From a virus, in the IMG/VR virus record IMGVR_UViG_3300038701_000885, positions 1 to 28,360 of that record: 28,360 nucleotides of DNA; one strand, 5' to 3'. Numbering within the stretch: the first letter of the stretch is position 1; every line of letters begins with the position of its first letter. A program made the position numbers and the translations under genes. Below the pieces are notes generated by a model. The model was not told the DNA's origin and did not search any database. It worked only from the letters and a program-made list of their open reading frames with translations. Shown one piece after another: positions 1 to 7,542 of the stretch.

Positions 1-1
1 A

Positions 2-2329
2 AATTACGAGCAAGGCACATGGCAGTATGTGGCTGGCACTTACACTGCACCTATTATGGATTTAACTGAATCCGACCTAGTTGGCGGCATTTCTGTAATG
101 ACGGGGCCATCTAAAGCGGATTTAGTGAACACTGTTAAAGGCAATTATCTAGACCCTCGCCAGAATTATGAAGTTGTGCAGTTCCCTGAAATGTCTATCG
201 ACACATATGTCGCACGCGATAAAGAATCACTAACGGCTGAAATCAGCGCACCATTCGCAACGACTCCGACCATGGCCCGCAGATTAGGCAAGCTAACCAT
301 AGAGCAATCACGCTTTGGCGTTCGTATGCAGGCGGCTTTTAAATTCCGCACGTTAAAGTTACTACCTGGTGATCGCGTGACTTTTTCGAGTGCTCGCCTA
401 GGCTGGGATAAAAAGATATTTCGTGTTGTTGGCGGTGGCCAATCTATCAGCTTAACGGGTGGAGTTGATTTAACCCTATCAGAAGACGCGCCGGAAGTTT
501 GGGATTGGACAGAAGGCGAAGCGCTAGACGTTACTGCGCCTCCTGCTTTGACTTTGCCAGATTCTACTTTGTCAGTGCCTGTTAATCTTGCTGCTACAGA
601 AGAGCTTTATAATACTAACGTGCAGAATATAACAAAAACCCGTGTAACGCTTTCATGGGAGCGAGGCGGCGTTCGTTCAAATGCTTTCAATATCGAATCA
701 AAGAAATCCAGTGAAATTGAGTTCAAAGAATTAGCAAGAGGATGGACTGGAACTCAATTTACCATTGAAGACAGTGAACTAGGCGAGTTTGAATACAGAG
801 TGCAAGGCGTTACTGATATAGGTCGCTTAAGCGAGTGGACAAGTCTGACTTATGAAGTGCTGGGGAAAAATGCACCACCTGCTGACGTACCGACTATTTC
901 AGCGATACAAAGAAGTTATGGGATAGATATTTCTTGGCAAGCCGTACCTGATGCTGATGTGCAAGAGTATGAGGTCAGGTTAGATCAAAACTTTGGTGAA
1001 GCGGGCTCAGTATATACAGGGCGACAATTGCGCTTTACGGATATTCGCAGAGCCGACGGGACTATTTATTATGTAAAAGCATTAGACACAAGCGGCAACT
1101 ATAGCGCTAACGCTACTAGTTTTGCCCCGTCAATCACTGGCCCGTCCGCTGTTAGTTCTTTGGCTTTGCTTGCTACTGACAGCCAAATTCAACTTAGATG
1201 GGCAAGCGCCAACTCTGTTTACCCTGTTTCCACTTACCGTTTGTATGAAGGTGATATGTTCGACACGGCGGTGCCGATTGGCGAGTCTAGCGGCACTTTT
1301 GAAGTTATTATACGAGAGGAAACTGGGACTTATACTTTTTGGGTTGAACCTGTAGACGCGGCGAGTAATGTAGGCAGCGCTATTAAGGGCGCTATAAGCG
1401 TTGATGGAGCTCAGGATTATATTCTAAGAACAGATGAGTTTGTCGATTTTAACCAAATGGATACGCTTACCGATATGGCTATCGGTCAGGGTGGAGGGGG
1501 TCTTGGTTGGGACGATGAAACAGAGCTAGACTGGTCTAGCGATACTAGCCCGCGATGGGATGAAGCGCCAAGCCCTGATTTGATTGGGCCAGTTAATACG
1601 ACTGAAACATTTCTAGAAAATATGACACGATCAGGGCTAACAAGCGATCCTGATCAATTCTGGAATGATGAAACTGGCATTTCATGGGATGATGAAACAA
1701 ACTTACAATGGAATGATATCGGCGGCGACCCTTATCAAGTTAAACTAGATAACGGCTTTACGCACTTTCTTGATCCAAGTACAAGCACAGGTGTAGCTGA
1801 ACGCATTATTGATTTTGGTGCGCTTATTCCTAATACTCGAATCACAGTTAATCTTGATTATGAGGATTTGCGCCCTGGTGCGATTGTTACAACCGTGCTA
1901 AGTACGTCTAGCGATGGCATTTCTTGGGATGACTTTCCCGACAATCAATTCGAAGTCACAGCTTCTAATTTTCAGTATCTAAGAATCAATATTAATATTA
2001 ATGCTATAGGTACCAATGGATTAGTTCGTATTAATTCAATCCGCTATAAGCTGGACATAAAACAAAAAACAGACCAAGGGCAGGCACAGATATTTGCCGC
2101 AGACTATGACGCTGGCAACCCAAGCACTAGCGGCACCGTAGTGATATTGAATAAGCCTTTCCTTGATCTTGATTCAGTAGTCGCGACAGCTAAAGCTAAT
2201 GATGCTAAAATTGTCGTAACTAATTTTGATGACGTAGGCAACCAAGACCGTTTTCGCGCCGTGGCTTTTGACCGCGCAACAGGTAACGCGGTTGATGCTA
2301 CAATAAGCTGGAACGCACGAGGCTCTTAA
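2..2329 (+). CDS. Tail tip / central tail fibre protein, lambda J-like (5' partial)
   Basis: This is the C-terminal part of a large phage tail-tip protein that would sit at the distal end of the tail and contact the host. The frame is already open at the left edge, so the start lies outside the window; the GTG at 29 is internal. The first ~170 residues resemble the tail-tip (TipJ/Phage-tail_3) domain, with a passage like LLPGDRVTF and a DLTLSEDAPEVWDW-like end. Fibronectin type III-like beta domains follow at about 885-1140 and 1140-1400. Bases 1500-1740 encode tryptophan/aspartate-rich near-repeats (GWDDE, RWDEA, FWNDE, SWDDE, QWND), which recur near 1927 (SWDDF). The stop overlaps the next start as TAATG, so translation is probably coupled. 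The family call is confident; the receptor is unknown. Confidence 0.85.
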   Translation, partial: NYEQGTWQYVAGTYTAPIMDLTESDLVGGISVMTGPSKADLVNTVKGNYLDPRQNYEVVQFPEMSIDTYVARDKESLTAEISAPFATTPTMARRLGKLTIEQSRFGVRMQAAFKFRTLKLLPGDRVTFSSARLGWDKKIFRVVGGGQSISLTGGVDLTLSEDAPEVWDWTEGEALDVTAPPALTLPDSTLSVPVNLAATEELYNTNVQNITKTRVTLSWERGGVRSNAFNIESKKSSEIEFKELARGWTGTQFTIEDSELGEFEYRVQGVTDIGRLSEWTSLTYEVLGKNAPPADVPTISAIQRSYGIDISWQAVPDADVQEYEVRLDQNFGEAGSVYTGRQLRFTDIRRADGTIYYVKALDTSGNYSANATSFAPSITGPSAVSSLALLATDSQIQLRWASANSVYPVSTYRLYEGDMFDTAVPIGESSGTFEVIIREETGTYTFWVEPVDAASNVGSAIKGAISVDGAQDYILRTDEFVDFNQMDTLTDMAIGQGGGGLGWDDETELDWSSDTSPRWDEAPSPDLIGPVNTTETFLENMTRSGLTSDPDQFWNDETGISWDDETNLQWNDIGGDPYQVKLDNGFTHFLDPSTSTGVAERIIDFGALIPNTRITVNLDYEDLRPGAIVTTVLSTSSDGISWDDFPDNQFEVTASNFQYLRINININAIGTNGLVRINSIRYKLDIKQKTDQGQAQIFAADYDAGNPSTSGTVVILNKPFLDLDSVVATAKANDAKIVVTNFDDVGNQDRFRAVAFDRATGNAVDATISWNARGS

Positions 2330-3180
2330 TGGTAAGTTGGAATGATCCAAGCAACTCAAATCCTGTTCACGTTAATCTATTAAAGGATTTGGCGGATAAG
2401 GATACTTATGCCATCACTATGGGACAGATCAACCTTGGGGCATATACTGACCTTCCTGATGGAGTGATGAACTGGGATAACGGGCAGAAGTTGTTACGCC
2501 GGTTGCAATCAGGAACGCCAGAGGTAGTTAAGATAAGCCTAGCAGGCGGCGGCACAGGCGCAAGTGATGCGGCTGGGGCAAGGGCTGCTTTTAATGTATT
2601 AGAAGCGGGAACTGGGGCAGCACAGTCTCGAACGAACACACAAAACGATTCAAGGTTTGTGCAGGGTTCTCGGTCTATTAGTACAACCAGTCCTTTGCAA
2701 GGTGGCGGTGATTTAAGTGCCAACCGGACTTTGTCTATTCAAGATGCAAGCACCACTCAGAAGGGCGCTGTACAGCTTGAGAATACACTTAATAGCACAA
2801 GCACAGTTAAGGCTTTGACAGCGGCGCAGGGGAAGATTCTTGGTGATATGTTCAAAAGCGAATCAAAGCCTCTTGATGGTCAATTTACAGGTGGCACAGC
2901 ATACTTCTCAAAAGCTGGTAATATAGTTACAGTTGAGATTTTCGGAGGCTCAAACCTTATTGCTACGGAAAATGTTTTTTCAACCGTTGGATTTGTCCCA
3001 TTATGGGCAAGACCTAGTCGACAATCTCATGGCAGTACTGTTTACGAGATAGGATCGTATGGGGTGCAGGTAACGGTAAATACGAATGGATCAATTAAGG
3101 TAGCCTACTTCGATGATTCTTTCTCAGGGGTAAGCAAGACATTTTTCTCTGGCTCTATATTTATTTCATACACCATTTAA
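2329..3180 (+). CDS. Tail fibre-like structural protein
   Basis: This 283-residue protein directly follows the tail tip, sharing an A in TAATG. The middle has low-complexity fibre sequence rich in G, A, S and T: GGGTGASDAAGARAAFNV near residues 69-90, then SPLQGGGDLSANRTLSI and STTQKGAVQLENTLNST. The last two are stock motifs of trimeric phage side or central tail fibres, which form beta-helical shafts. The last ~90 residues are a separate beta-rich end with aromatic residues and likely form a tip. There is no signal peptide or membrane segment. Function in adsorption is inferred from the motifs and position. Confidence 0.7.
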   Translation: MVSWNDPSNSNPVHVNLLKDLADKDTYAITMGQINLGAYTDLPDGVMNWDNGQKLLRRLQSGTPEVVKISLAGGGTGASDAAGARAAFNVLEAGTGAAQSRTNTQNDSRFVQGSRSISTTSPLQGGGDLSANRTLSIQDASTTQKGAVQLENTLNSTSTVKALTAAQGKILGDMFKSESKPLDGQFTGGTAYFSKAGNIVTVEIFGGSNLIATENVFSTVGFVPLWARPSRQSHGSTVYEIGSYGVQVTVNTNGSIKVAYFDDSFSGVSKTFFSGSIFISYTI

Positions 3181-3189
3181 GGACACAAA

Positions 3190-4197
3190 ATGCCATACCA
3201 ACTAATAGACACAGTAACTCCAGACGTTGGCGCCAAGGTAGGCGGCAACAAGATTAATAACAACGCAATACAAGCGCAATATCAAGGCGGCTACTTCACT
3301 GTTGGCGGCACTGCTAATGCTATTACGCTAACCAGTGCGACAGGCGCGCCATCTGGTTACGCGACAGGGCAAGAGTTCTGCTTCCGTGCCAATGCGACTA
3401 ATACGGGCGTGACCACCGTTAACGTGGACGGCCTTGGTATTAAAACAATCAAAACCATTTCAGGTGCTGGCTTGCCAGCGGGGTATTTATCGACTTCTGC
3501 TGATACATGCCTCCGTTACGATGGCGTTAATATGATTGCCAATGTTAGTGCAGGCACGCTTGCGGATCAGGTGTCAACTAATGATAATCTGAGTGCAGCT
3601 ATAGCAGGAACTGCAACATTTAGCGGTGATGTTTACACGTTTTCGCCTTCAGGAACTGGTTTCCGTTCACTGCAAGCTGGAATGTATTTGAGCTTTAGAT
3701 TGCCAAGTGGCTCATCTAATACTACAACTACGCCGGATATTGACTATAACGGCACAACATACACAGTGAAATGGATTGATGGCAGTGCGCTAGAAGCTGA
3801 TGACTTAAACGAGACTTACAATAAACACCCTATTCTGTTCTACTTCGACGGCACGGACATGCTGATTGCTAGTGATATTAGCGGGGATTCAACAAACAAC
3901 TCTTGGCTAAAAACCACTAGCGGCGAGATGACTTTAAAGCTAGCTAACGGCGGGACTTATGCAATAACAACGCCCGCGCCAATTTATGGCTTTGTAAATT
4001 CCACTAACATTACATGGGTGTACTCGCATCAATTTATGACCAGCCCCGTAGTTATACCATCCGGCACGAATCTTAATTGCACAGTTGGTATCAGCTCAAT
4101 AGCAGAATCTCAGGTTGGTTTTAGATTATCATCTAGGGACTCCAGCGCATCTAACACAAGAACATGGAATATAGTTGCAACAGGTCGCTGGTACTAA
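3190..4197 (+). CDS. Tail fibre / adhesin-like protein
   Basis: This 335-residue protein has an AAGGA ribosome site nine bases after the preceding gene ends. The N-terminal half is rich in T, N, G and A, with a passage of type TGVTTVNVDGLG followed by ADTCLRYDGVNMI. Such passages occur in phage tail-fibre head or collar-like beta domains. The second half contains similar short beta segments (TPDIDYNGTTYTVKW, LFYFDGTDMLIA). It probably forms another receptor-facing fibre or a chaperoned tip. It ends TAATG into the next small ORF. No enzyme motif is visible. The exact role is not determinable here. Confidence 0.65.
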   Translation: MPYQLIDTVTPDVGAKVGGNKINNNAIQAQYQGGYFTVGGTANAITLTSATGAPSGYATGQEFCFRANATNTGVTTVNVDGLGIKTIKTISGAGLPAGYLSTSADTCLRYDGVNMIANVSAGTLADQVSTNDNLSAAIAGTATFSGDVYTFSPSGTGFRSLQAGMYLSFRLPSGSSNTTTTPDIDYNGTTYTVKWIDGSALEADDLNETYNKHPILFYFDGTDMLIASDISGDSTNNSWLKTTSGEMTLKLANGGTYAITTPAPIYGFVNSTNITWVYSHQFMTSPVVIPSGTNLNCTVGISSIAESQVGFRLSSRDSSASNTRTWNIVATGRWY

Positions 4198-4412
4198 TGA
4201 CAACAATAGCCCGCATCCTAGAATACACAGCCATAGCGCTGTTTGTTCTGTTTGCGGGTTGTGCCATGGCTTGCTGGTTGATTGGCTCTAGGATAGAACG
4301 GCTACGGTTAAGGCTACAAGGCCGGAAAGCACAGCCAGCATCACCGCGCCGGAAAGCTTCCAATAGGTTTTATGTGTGGCTAAAGCGATATCTGTCTCGC
4401 TTTGTTTTATAA
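4197..4412 (+). CDS. Small single-span membrane protein, unknown
   Basis: This 71-residue ORF starts at the ATG of a TAATG overlap with the fibre gene. Residues ~9-27 form one hydrophobic segment (ALFVLFAGCAMACWLIG), followed by a strongly basic tail rich in R and K. That topology would suit a lysis accessory protein or membrane anchor. No family is recognised. Its 3' half overlaps, on the opposite strand, a better-looking coiled-coil gene, and it has no clear ribosome site of its own. Expression would rely on coupling, so the call is moderate. Confidence 0.4.
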   Translation: MTTIARILEYTAIALFVLFAGCAMACWLIGSRIERLRLRLQGRKAQPASPRRKASNRFYVWLKRYLSRFVL

Positions 4413-4575
4413 CTAAAAAATCTAACAGTTTTTCGAATCTCTGGCCCATCTCAATCTGGCGCTCATTCTGGTTTACGACTTTTTCGAGCATTATCTCTAA
4501 CTTCGAATCTATATGTGAATGTATCTTTTTTTCTGTACGCTCTAAATCATCGTGTGTCACGTGTTCGCCAGCCAT
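4288..4575 (-). CDS. Coiled-coil protein with C-terminal membrane anchor, XhlA-like
   Basis: This 95-residue minus-strand gene has an AAGG ribosome site 7 bases before its ATG and a promoter-like sequence at 4601-4628. Residues ~10-65 are charged and helical with coiled-coil spacing. Residues ~73-95 (WKLSGAVMLAVLSGLVALTV) form a C-terminal membrane segment. This order matches the XhlA/hemolysin-type small phage proteins that often accompany holins. Its location in the lysis region supports a lysis or membrane role. It runs against the surrounding plus-strand genes and overlaps the end of the 71-residue ORF tail to tail. The family link is by layout, not by a search. Confidence 0.6.
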   Translation of the reverse strand: MAGEHVTHDDLERTEKKIHSHIDSKLEIMLEKVVNQNERQIEMGQRFEKLLDFLVIKQSETDIALATHKTYWKLSGAVMLAVLSGLVALTVAVLS

Positions 4576-4600
4576 TGGTTTGCCTTAAAGAATGGTGTAT

Positions 4601-4628
4601 ATTGTACTAGTGATTATAACTTAAACAA
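4601..4628 (-). promoter_or_regulatory. Sigma70-like promoter for the coiled-coil membrane gene
   Basis: Read on the minus strand this is TTGTTT, a 16-base spacer, then TACAAT. It lies about 25 bases upstream of the ATG at 4575. A second TATAAT falls inside the spacer. It is the only nearby promoter candidate for this isolated minus-strand gene. Confidence 0.45.
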
Positions 4629-4651
4629 TACGGCATTGGTACGGGTGTGAT

Positions 4652-5104
4652 ATGGAACTACATTTGAAGCGGCTTGGCGGGGATGACGATACAACCATTG
4701 GCGCGCTGTATATTGGCGAGGGCGTAAGCGGTTATCTGTTTAGCTTTACAATAGAAGACGAACGCCGATTTAACAAGGTATCAGGAGAAACCCGCATACC
4801 TGCTGGGCGATATCAGATTGAACTAAACCGCCGTGGCGGTATGAATGAGAAATATTCTAAATACCCTTGGCATAAAGGCATGTTAGAATTACAGAACGTG
4901 CCGGATTTCGACTATATCTATATCCATCCAGGTAATGACGACGACGACACAGAGGGCTGCATTCTACCTAATTACAAAGCCGATGCAGAAAACATGCGCG
5001 GTGAGAACAGTTTCGAGTGCTACAAAGACCTGTATTTACTGGTCATTGAAGCCATGAAAGAAGACCAAGATGTTTATATCACAATCACAGACGAGGAATT
5101 CTAA
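4652..5104 (+). CDS. DUF5675-type protein, candidate endolysin
   Basis: The 150-residue protein matches the DUF5675 pattern. It has an N-terminal MELHLKRL beta strand, a charged FTIEDERR turn, TRIPAGRYQIEL, and then the hallmark IHPGN followed by EGCI around residues 96-112. The conserved His and Gly-Cys recall the active-site layout of L,D-transpeptidase-like enzymes, so a peptidoglycan role is plausible but not established. It lies just ahead of a holin-like gene and no other lysozyme is visible, which makes it the best endolysin candidate here. It ends TAATG into the holin-like gene. The ribosome site is a weak GGGTG about 6 bases upstream. Confidence 0.7.
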   Translation: MELHLKRLGGDDDTTIGALYIGEGVSGYLFSFTIEDERRFNKVSGETRIPAGRYQIELNRRGGMNEKYSKYPWHKGMLELQNVPDFDYIYIHPGNDDDDTEGCILPNYKADAENMRGENSFECYKDLYLLVIEAMKEDQDVYITITDEEF

Positions 5105-5307
5105 TGGAAAAGAAATGGTATCAATCTAAAGCAGTATGGGGCGGCTTAATCGCAGTTGCGGCAGCCATTGCAGGTGCATTCGGCTATGCTGTAAGCCCTG
5201 ATGATCAGGCTAGTATTGTCGAGGCCGTAGTGGCTATTGGTGGCGGTATTGGTGGCGTGCTGGCTGTTTACGGTCGTGTAAAAGCGGAAGCTTACATTAA
5301 GAAATGA
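5104..5307 (+). CDS. Holin-like small membrane protein
   Basis: This 67-residue protein begins KKWYQSKAVWGGLIAV, a typical opening for a group of small phage proteins annotated as holins. It has two hydrophobic segments: residues ~10-28 and ~40-57 (VVAIGGGIGGVLAVYG). They are separated by a short loop carrying SPDDQAS, and the end is basic. It overlaps the DUF5675 gene by one base and the next gene by four (ATGA). The expected role is inner-membrane permeabilisation for lysis timing. Confidence 0.65.
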   Translation: MEKKWYQSKAVWGGLIAVAAAIAGAFGYAVSPDDQASIVEAVVAIGGGIGGVLAVYGRVKAEAYIKK

Positions 5308-5498
5308 ACACCCTAGCCCGCATAATCTACGAACTGCTCTCTATATGGGAACAGTTCAAAGCCGACCGCAAGAGGTTAAAACGTGATGAACTTGTCAAAA
5401 AGGCTCGTAAAAATCCCACTGGTGCTTTTAATAATCACTTTGGCGGGCTGCCTGACGATGCCAACGAAAGCAAACCCACCGATAAAACCGAACATTAG
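5304..5498 (+). CDS. Small lysis-cassette protein, unknown, hosts a nested lipoprotein gene
   Basis: This 64-residue, highly charged protein starts in a four-base ATGA overlap with the holin-like gene. The N-terminus (ARIIYELLSIWEQF) is amphipathic. It is followed by a basic helix and KNPTGAFNNHFGG, which resembles small proteins often found after holins in phage lysis cassettes. It lacks a convincing membrane span, so it is not an obvious inner-membrane spanin. Its 3' half carries an out-of-frame lipoprotein gene, the arrangement classic for Rz/Rz1. Confidence 0.55.
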   Translation: MNTLARIIYELLSIWEQFKADRKRLKRDELVKKARKNPTGAFNNHFGGLPDDANESKPTDKTEH

Positions 5499-5592
5499 AG
5501 CATTCCAAATACAAGGAAGCACCTGCTTTGCTAAGGCAGATGCTGCTTTGTTGTTCCAGTATATTGTCGAGCTAGAAATGGGCTACGATTGA
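5386..5592 (+). CDS. Rz1-like outer-membrane lipoprotein (candidate o-spanin), nested
   Basis: The 68-residue product has a basic N-terminus, a hydrophobic core and a lipobox ITLAGC with the lipidated Cys at residue 22. The mature part begins with a proline-rich stretch (MPTKANPPIKPN), as in Rz1-type spanins, and ends in an amphipathic ALLFQYIVELEMGYD. It starts inside the previous gene in another frame, with AGAGG 10 bases upstream of this ATG; an in-frame GTG at 5383 is an alternative start. The last 21 bases overlap the minus-strand barrel gene. The lipoprotein call is firm. The spanin role comes from context. Confidence 0.65.
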   Translation: MNLSKRLVKIPLVLLIITLAGCLTMPTKANPPIKPNIRAFQIQGSTCFAKADAALLFQYIVELEMGYD

Positions 5593-6078
5593 CAAACTAT
5601 ATCCATTTGTCTTCTCCTTTATTTCCTTTGTTTTTTGCTTTTCATAATAATTATCGTAAGAAAGCTTTATTGAGTAGTCACTTATTCTGTATTTAATAGA
5701 TACTCCGTACCCTGTGCTTGTGTCAGGATTACACCCATATCCATCTACACAGCTTTTATACTCAGTATAAGAACTCCTAGCCTCTGCACTAATATTTTTG
5801 TCTATTTCAATGGATTGGTTGATACTTAATGAAAAGAAATTTTTAACTGAAGCTTTATATTGGCTAACAGTGCTATTTCTTTCATTTGACTGGCCTGTGT
5901 ATAAGCTAAATCCTGTTCCCAGTCTATTATAGTAAGAGCCACCAACTTGCACCAAGGTTATAGGGAAATTAGCCTCCGCACCCCATGTGTAGTTGAGATC
6001 TGTTATCTTTATCTCGGCCTCATACCCAGCATGGCCAAGGCTTGAGGCTAGTAAAAGTGCAATGATTAATGTTTTCAT
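5572..6078 (-). CDS. Outer-membrane beta-barrel protein, moron-like
   Basis: The 168-residue protein has a clear signal peptide (MKTLIIALLLASSLGHA, cleavage after residue 17). Alternating beta strands follow, and the chain ends in phenylalanine (SIVAHF), as expected for BAM-dependent outer-membrane barrels. The mature length of ~150 residues suits an eight-stranded barrel. Two cysteines (KSCVDGYGC) could form a loop disulfide. It is oriented leftward, has GGAG 8 bases before the ATG and its own promoter at 6109-6136. It faces the lysis genes tail to tail. Similar phage-borne barrels (lambda Lom and relatives) alter the host surface. Superinfection exclusion is my inference. Confidence 0.75.
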   Translation of the reverse strand: MKTLIIALLLASSLGHAGYEAEIKITDLNYTWGAEANFPITLVQVGGSYYNRLGTGFSLYTGQSNERNSTVSQYKASVKNFFSLSINQSIEIDKNISAEARSSYTEYKSCVDGYGCNPDTSTGYGVSIKYRISDYSIKLSYDNYYEKQKTKEIKEKTNGYSLSIVAHF

Positions 6079-6088
6079 TTGTAACGCT

Positions 6089-6126
6089 CCGTGTGTGTTT
6101 GTAATTTAAATATACACTACACACGG
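6089..6126. repeat. Inverted repeat around the barrel-gene -10 box
   Basis: CCGTGTGT at 6089-6096 and ACACACGG at 6119-6126 are perfect 8-base inverted arms separated by 22 bases. They flank the -10 box of the barrel-gene promoter, so a repressor or activator site is plausible. A stem in the untranslated leader is the alternative. Confidence 0.4.
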
Positions 6127-6136
6127 GCATTCACAA
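6109..6136 (-). promoter_or_regulatory. Sigma70-like promoter of the beta-barrel gene
   Basis: On the minus strand this reads TTGTGA, a 16-base spacer, then TATATT, about 30 bases before the ATG. Five bases upstream of the -35 box is ACCTATCGAAAAT (6142-6154), also found six bases upstream of the promoter at 22855. Confidence 0.6.
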
Positions 6137-6162
6137 CTTAGATTTTCGATAGGTTGGCGGGG

Positions 6163-6501
6163 TTATTTATCGGCTAGGGCGATTAATACTAAGCACTCGC
6201 AGGCGGCGCGGAGGTATCGTTTATTTGATGCTGAGAAGCTGCGACTACCTATTGAACGGTATGCCTTCCACGTATCTTTTGTGTACGGCTTTGGGTTAAT
6301 TTGGATTTTTTCTTCAATAACCAACGGCATCGTTAGATTGTAGTCGTCAAGCATGTGTATTTGATATAAATCATACTCATCAAACATATAATGAGTACCC
6401 GTATCAGGATCCATCCAATGCTTACCTTCCGGCGGATAAAGCCAAATCATAGCCCTTTCCAATTCAGCATCACTTAGCGCGCTTACTTGTTCTGGTGTCA
6501 T
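6163..6501 (-). CDS. Hypothetical phage protein, Phage ABA sandwich-like
   Basis: This 112-residue protein is the last gene of the leftward operon. It begins with a short helical segment (MTPEQVSALSDAELERAMIW). It later contains DYNLTMPLVIE and ends with SASNKRYLRAACECLVLIALA. This order resembles the small ABA-sandwich-domain proteins common in siphophages, whose function is unknown. It starts in a four-base ATGA overlap with the upstream 28-residue gene, so translation is coupled. There is no membrane segment and no catalytic motif. Confidence 0.6.
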   Translation of the reverse strand: MTPEQVSALSDAELERAMIWLYPPEGKHWMDPDTGTHYMFDEYDLYQIHMLDDYNLTMPLVIEEKIQINPKPYTKDTWKAYRSIGSRSFSASNKRYLRAACECLVLIALADK

Positions 6502-6584
6502 ATCAGCTTCTCCAACTCTTGGCGCGTCATCCGCACGCCGTTAATGTGGTATGTCCATGTGCCGTTAATTCGTGTGGCTTTCAT
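6498..6584 (-). CDS. 28-residue conserved-position small protein
   Basis: The ORF begins MKATRINGTWTYHINGVRMT and ends QELEKLI. It overlaps both neighbours by ATGA: its start lies in the stop of the methyltransferase gene and its stop lies in the start of the ABA-like gene. Such exact tiling through the only gap between two genes argues that it is translated. The sequence looks like one beta hairpin plus a helix. Function is unknown. Confidence 0.55.
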   Translation of the reverse strand: MKATRINGTWTYHINGVRMTRQELEKLI

Positions 6585-7237
6585 TGCTTTACTCCATATT
6601 TTTCAAAAACAGCTTGAGCAAATCCACGAGGGGTTGCGCTGCGAATGTTTTTTGTCTTAAGGCTTTTACCGCCTAGCTTCTTATGCTGGTCTGAATACCC
6701 AGGCTCAACATACACAGCTTTCTTTTCTGGTAACTCAAAGCCGCCGCCCGACCACAGACATGTTTTCTTTGGATATGCGTCCTTGGGCGATATGTAATCT
6801 GGCCATTCTGGGTGCTGGTCATCTTCTTGCAAATAACCTCCAAACTCGTAAGGATGAAATGTAAAGTCTGGTTTGCCAAATATCGATGCAAACACACTCA
6901 CTGGATTTTCAAAGAACCAGGGCGAACCAGATAGCTCGCCGATCATTCTGCATTGCTCTGCTACAAGGGCGGCTTTAGCCTGAAAGTGCTGGTCTTGTTT
7001 TCTCTTGCTCTCAAAGTGGGCCGCACCGCTTACGGCAACATCAGTGCAAGGCGGAAAACCCATTACAAAAGCAATATCGTATTTACGCATAACCTGGCGA
7101 ATCACTGGAATCATTTCAAGTATGGTGCCATTATCATAGCGCTGTGGGTCAACATGAAGCGCGTAATATCCAGCGTCTCGCCAAGGCTTTGTTGCCATTC
7201 CGGTGTAGTCACATAAGCTGATAATTGCTTTCATCAT
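6581..7237 (-). CDS. Cytosine-C5 DNA methyltransferase-like protein
   Basis: This 218-residue protein has the Pro-Cys catalytic motif GFPPCTDVAVSG, with Cys64 as the expected nucleophile. FFENPVS (ENP at 110-112) stands where family motif VI carries ENV. A C-terminal RSATPRGFAQAVFEKYG resembles motifs IX-X. The protein is much shorter than usual C5 methylases (over 300 residues), and little room remains for a target recognition domain. It could methylate with relaxed specificity or act with a partner. It overlaps the genes on both sides by four bases. The likely role is protection of phage DNA from restriction. It lies in the same operon as recombination genes. Confidence 0.7.
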   Translation of the reverse strand: MMKAIISLCDYTGMATKPWRDAGYYALHVDPQRYDNGTILEMIPVIRQVMRKYDIAFVMGFPPCTDVAVSGAAHFESKRKQDQHFQAKAALVAEQCRMIGELSGSPWFFENPVSVFASIFGKPDFTFHPYEFGGYLQEDDQHPEWPDYISPKDAYPKKTCLWSGGGFELPEKKAVYVEPGYSDQHKKLGGKSLKTKNIRSATPRGFAQAVFEKYGVKQ

Positions 7238-7542
7238 GCAAACCTATTAAAAGTCACTGACTTCCCGTAATCCCTGAATGCTATTTCACGAGCCGTTTTT
7301 GGTAGTGGTCTTAACATATCAATGGCAGAATCAAACATCGCCAGCAAATCCGCCTCATTCTCTGGCGTAGTCATAATGTATCGCCCAGTGCCGCACAGTG
7401 CAATACCGAATAACTCTGTTTTGCCCTCTTGTGTGCTGTCAATGAACTGAATAGTGTATTCGCGCTCGCTTAAGTGATTGTCTTGCACGAGCTGCATAGG
7501 AAGCTGATGCGTTTGCATTTTTACGGTTTGGAATTTTTTCAT
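7234..7542 (-). CDS. Hypothetical protein
   Basis: This 102-residue protein overlaps the upstream HTH gene and the downstream methyltransferase by four bases each. The sequence suggests a small alpha/beta fold: beta-rich residues 1-60 (including YTIQFIDS and ELFGIALCGTGRYIM), then a helix (ENEADLLAMFDSAIDMLRPL). No family is recognised. Cotranslation with the methyltransferase is the only functional hint. Confidence 0.6.
   Translation of the reverse strand: MKKFQTVKMQTHQLPMQLVQDNHLSEREYTIQFIDSTQEGKTELFGIALCGTGRYIMTTPENEADLLAMFDSAIDMLRPLPKTAREIAFRDYGKSVTFNRFA

Noticed and set aside
4376-4588. Plus-strand 70-residue ORF opposite the coiled-coil membrane gene
   Set aside because: It is the antisense of a better-supported gene with ribosome site and promoter, and its sequence is not protein-like.
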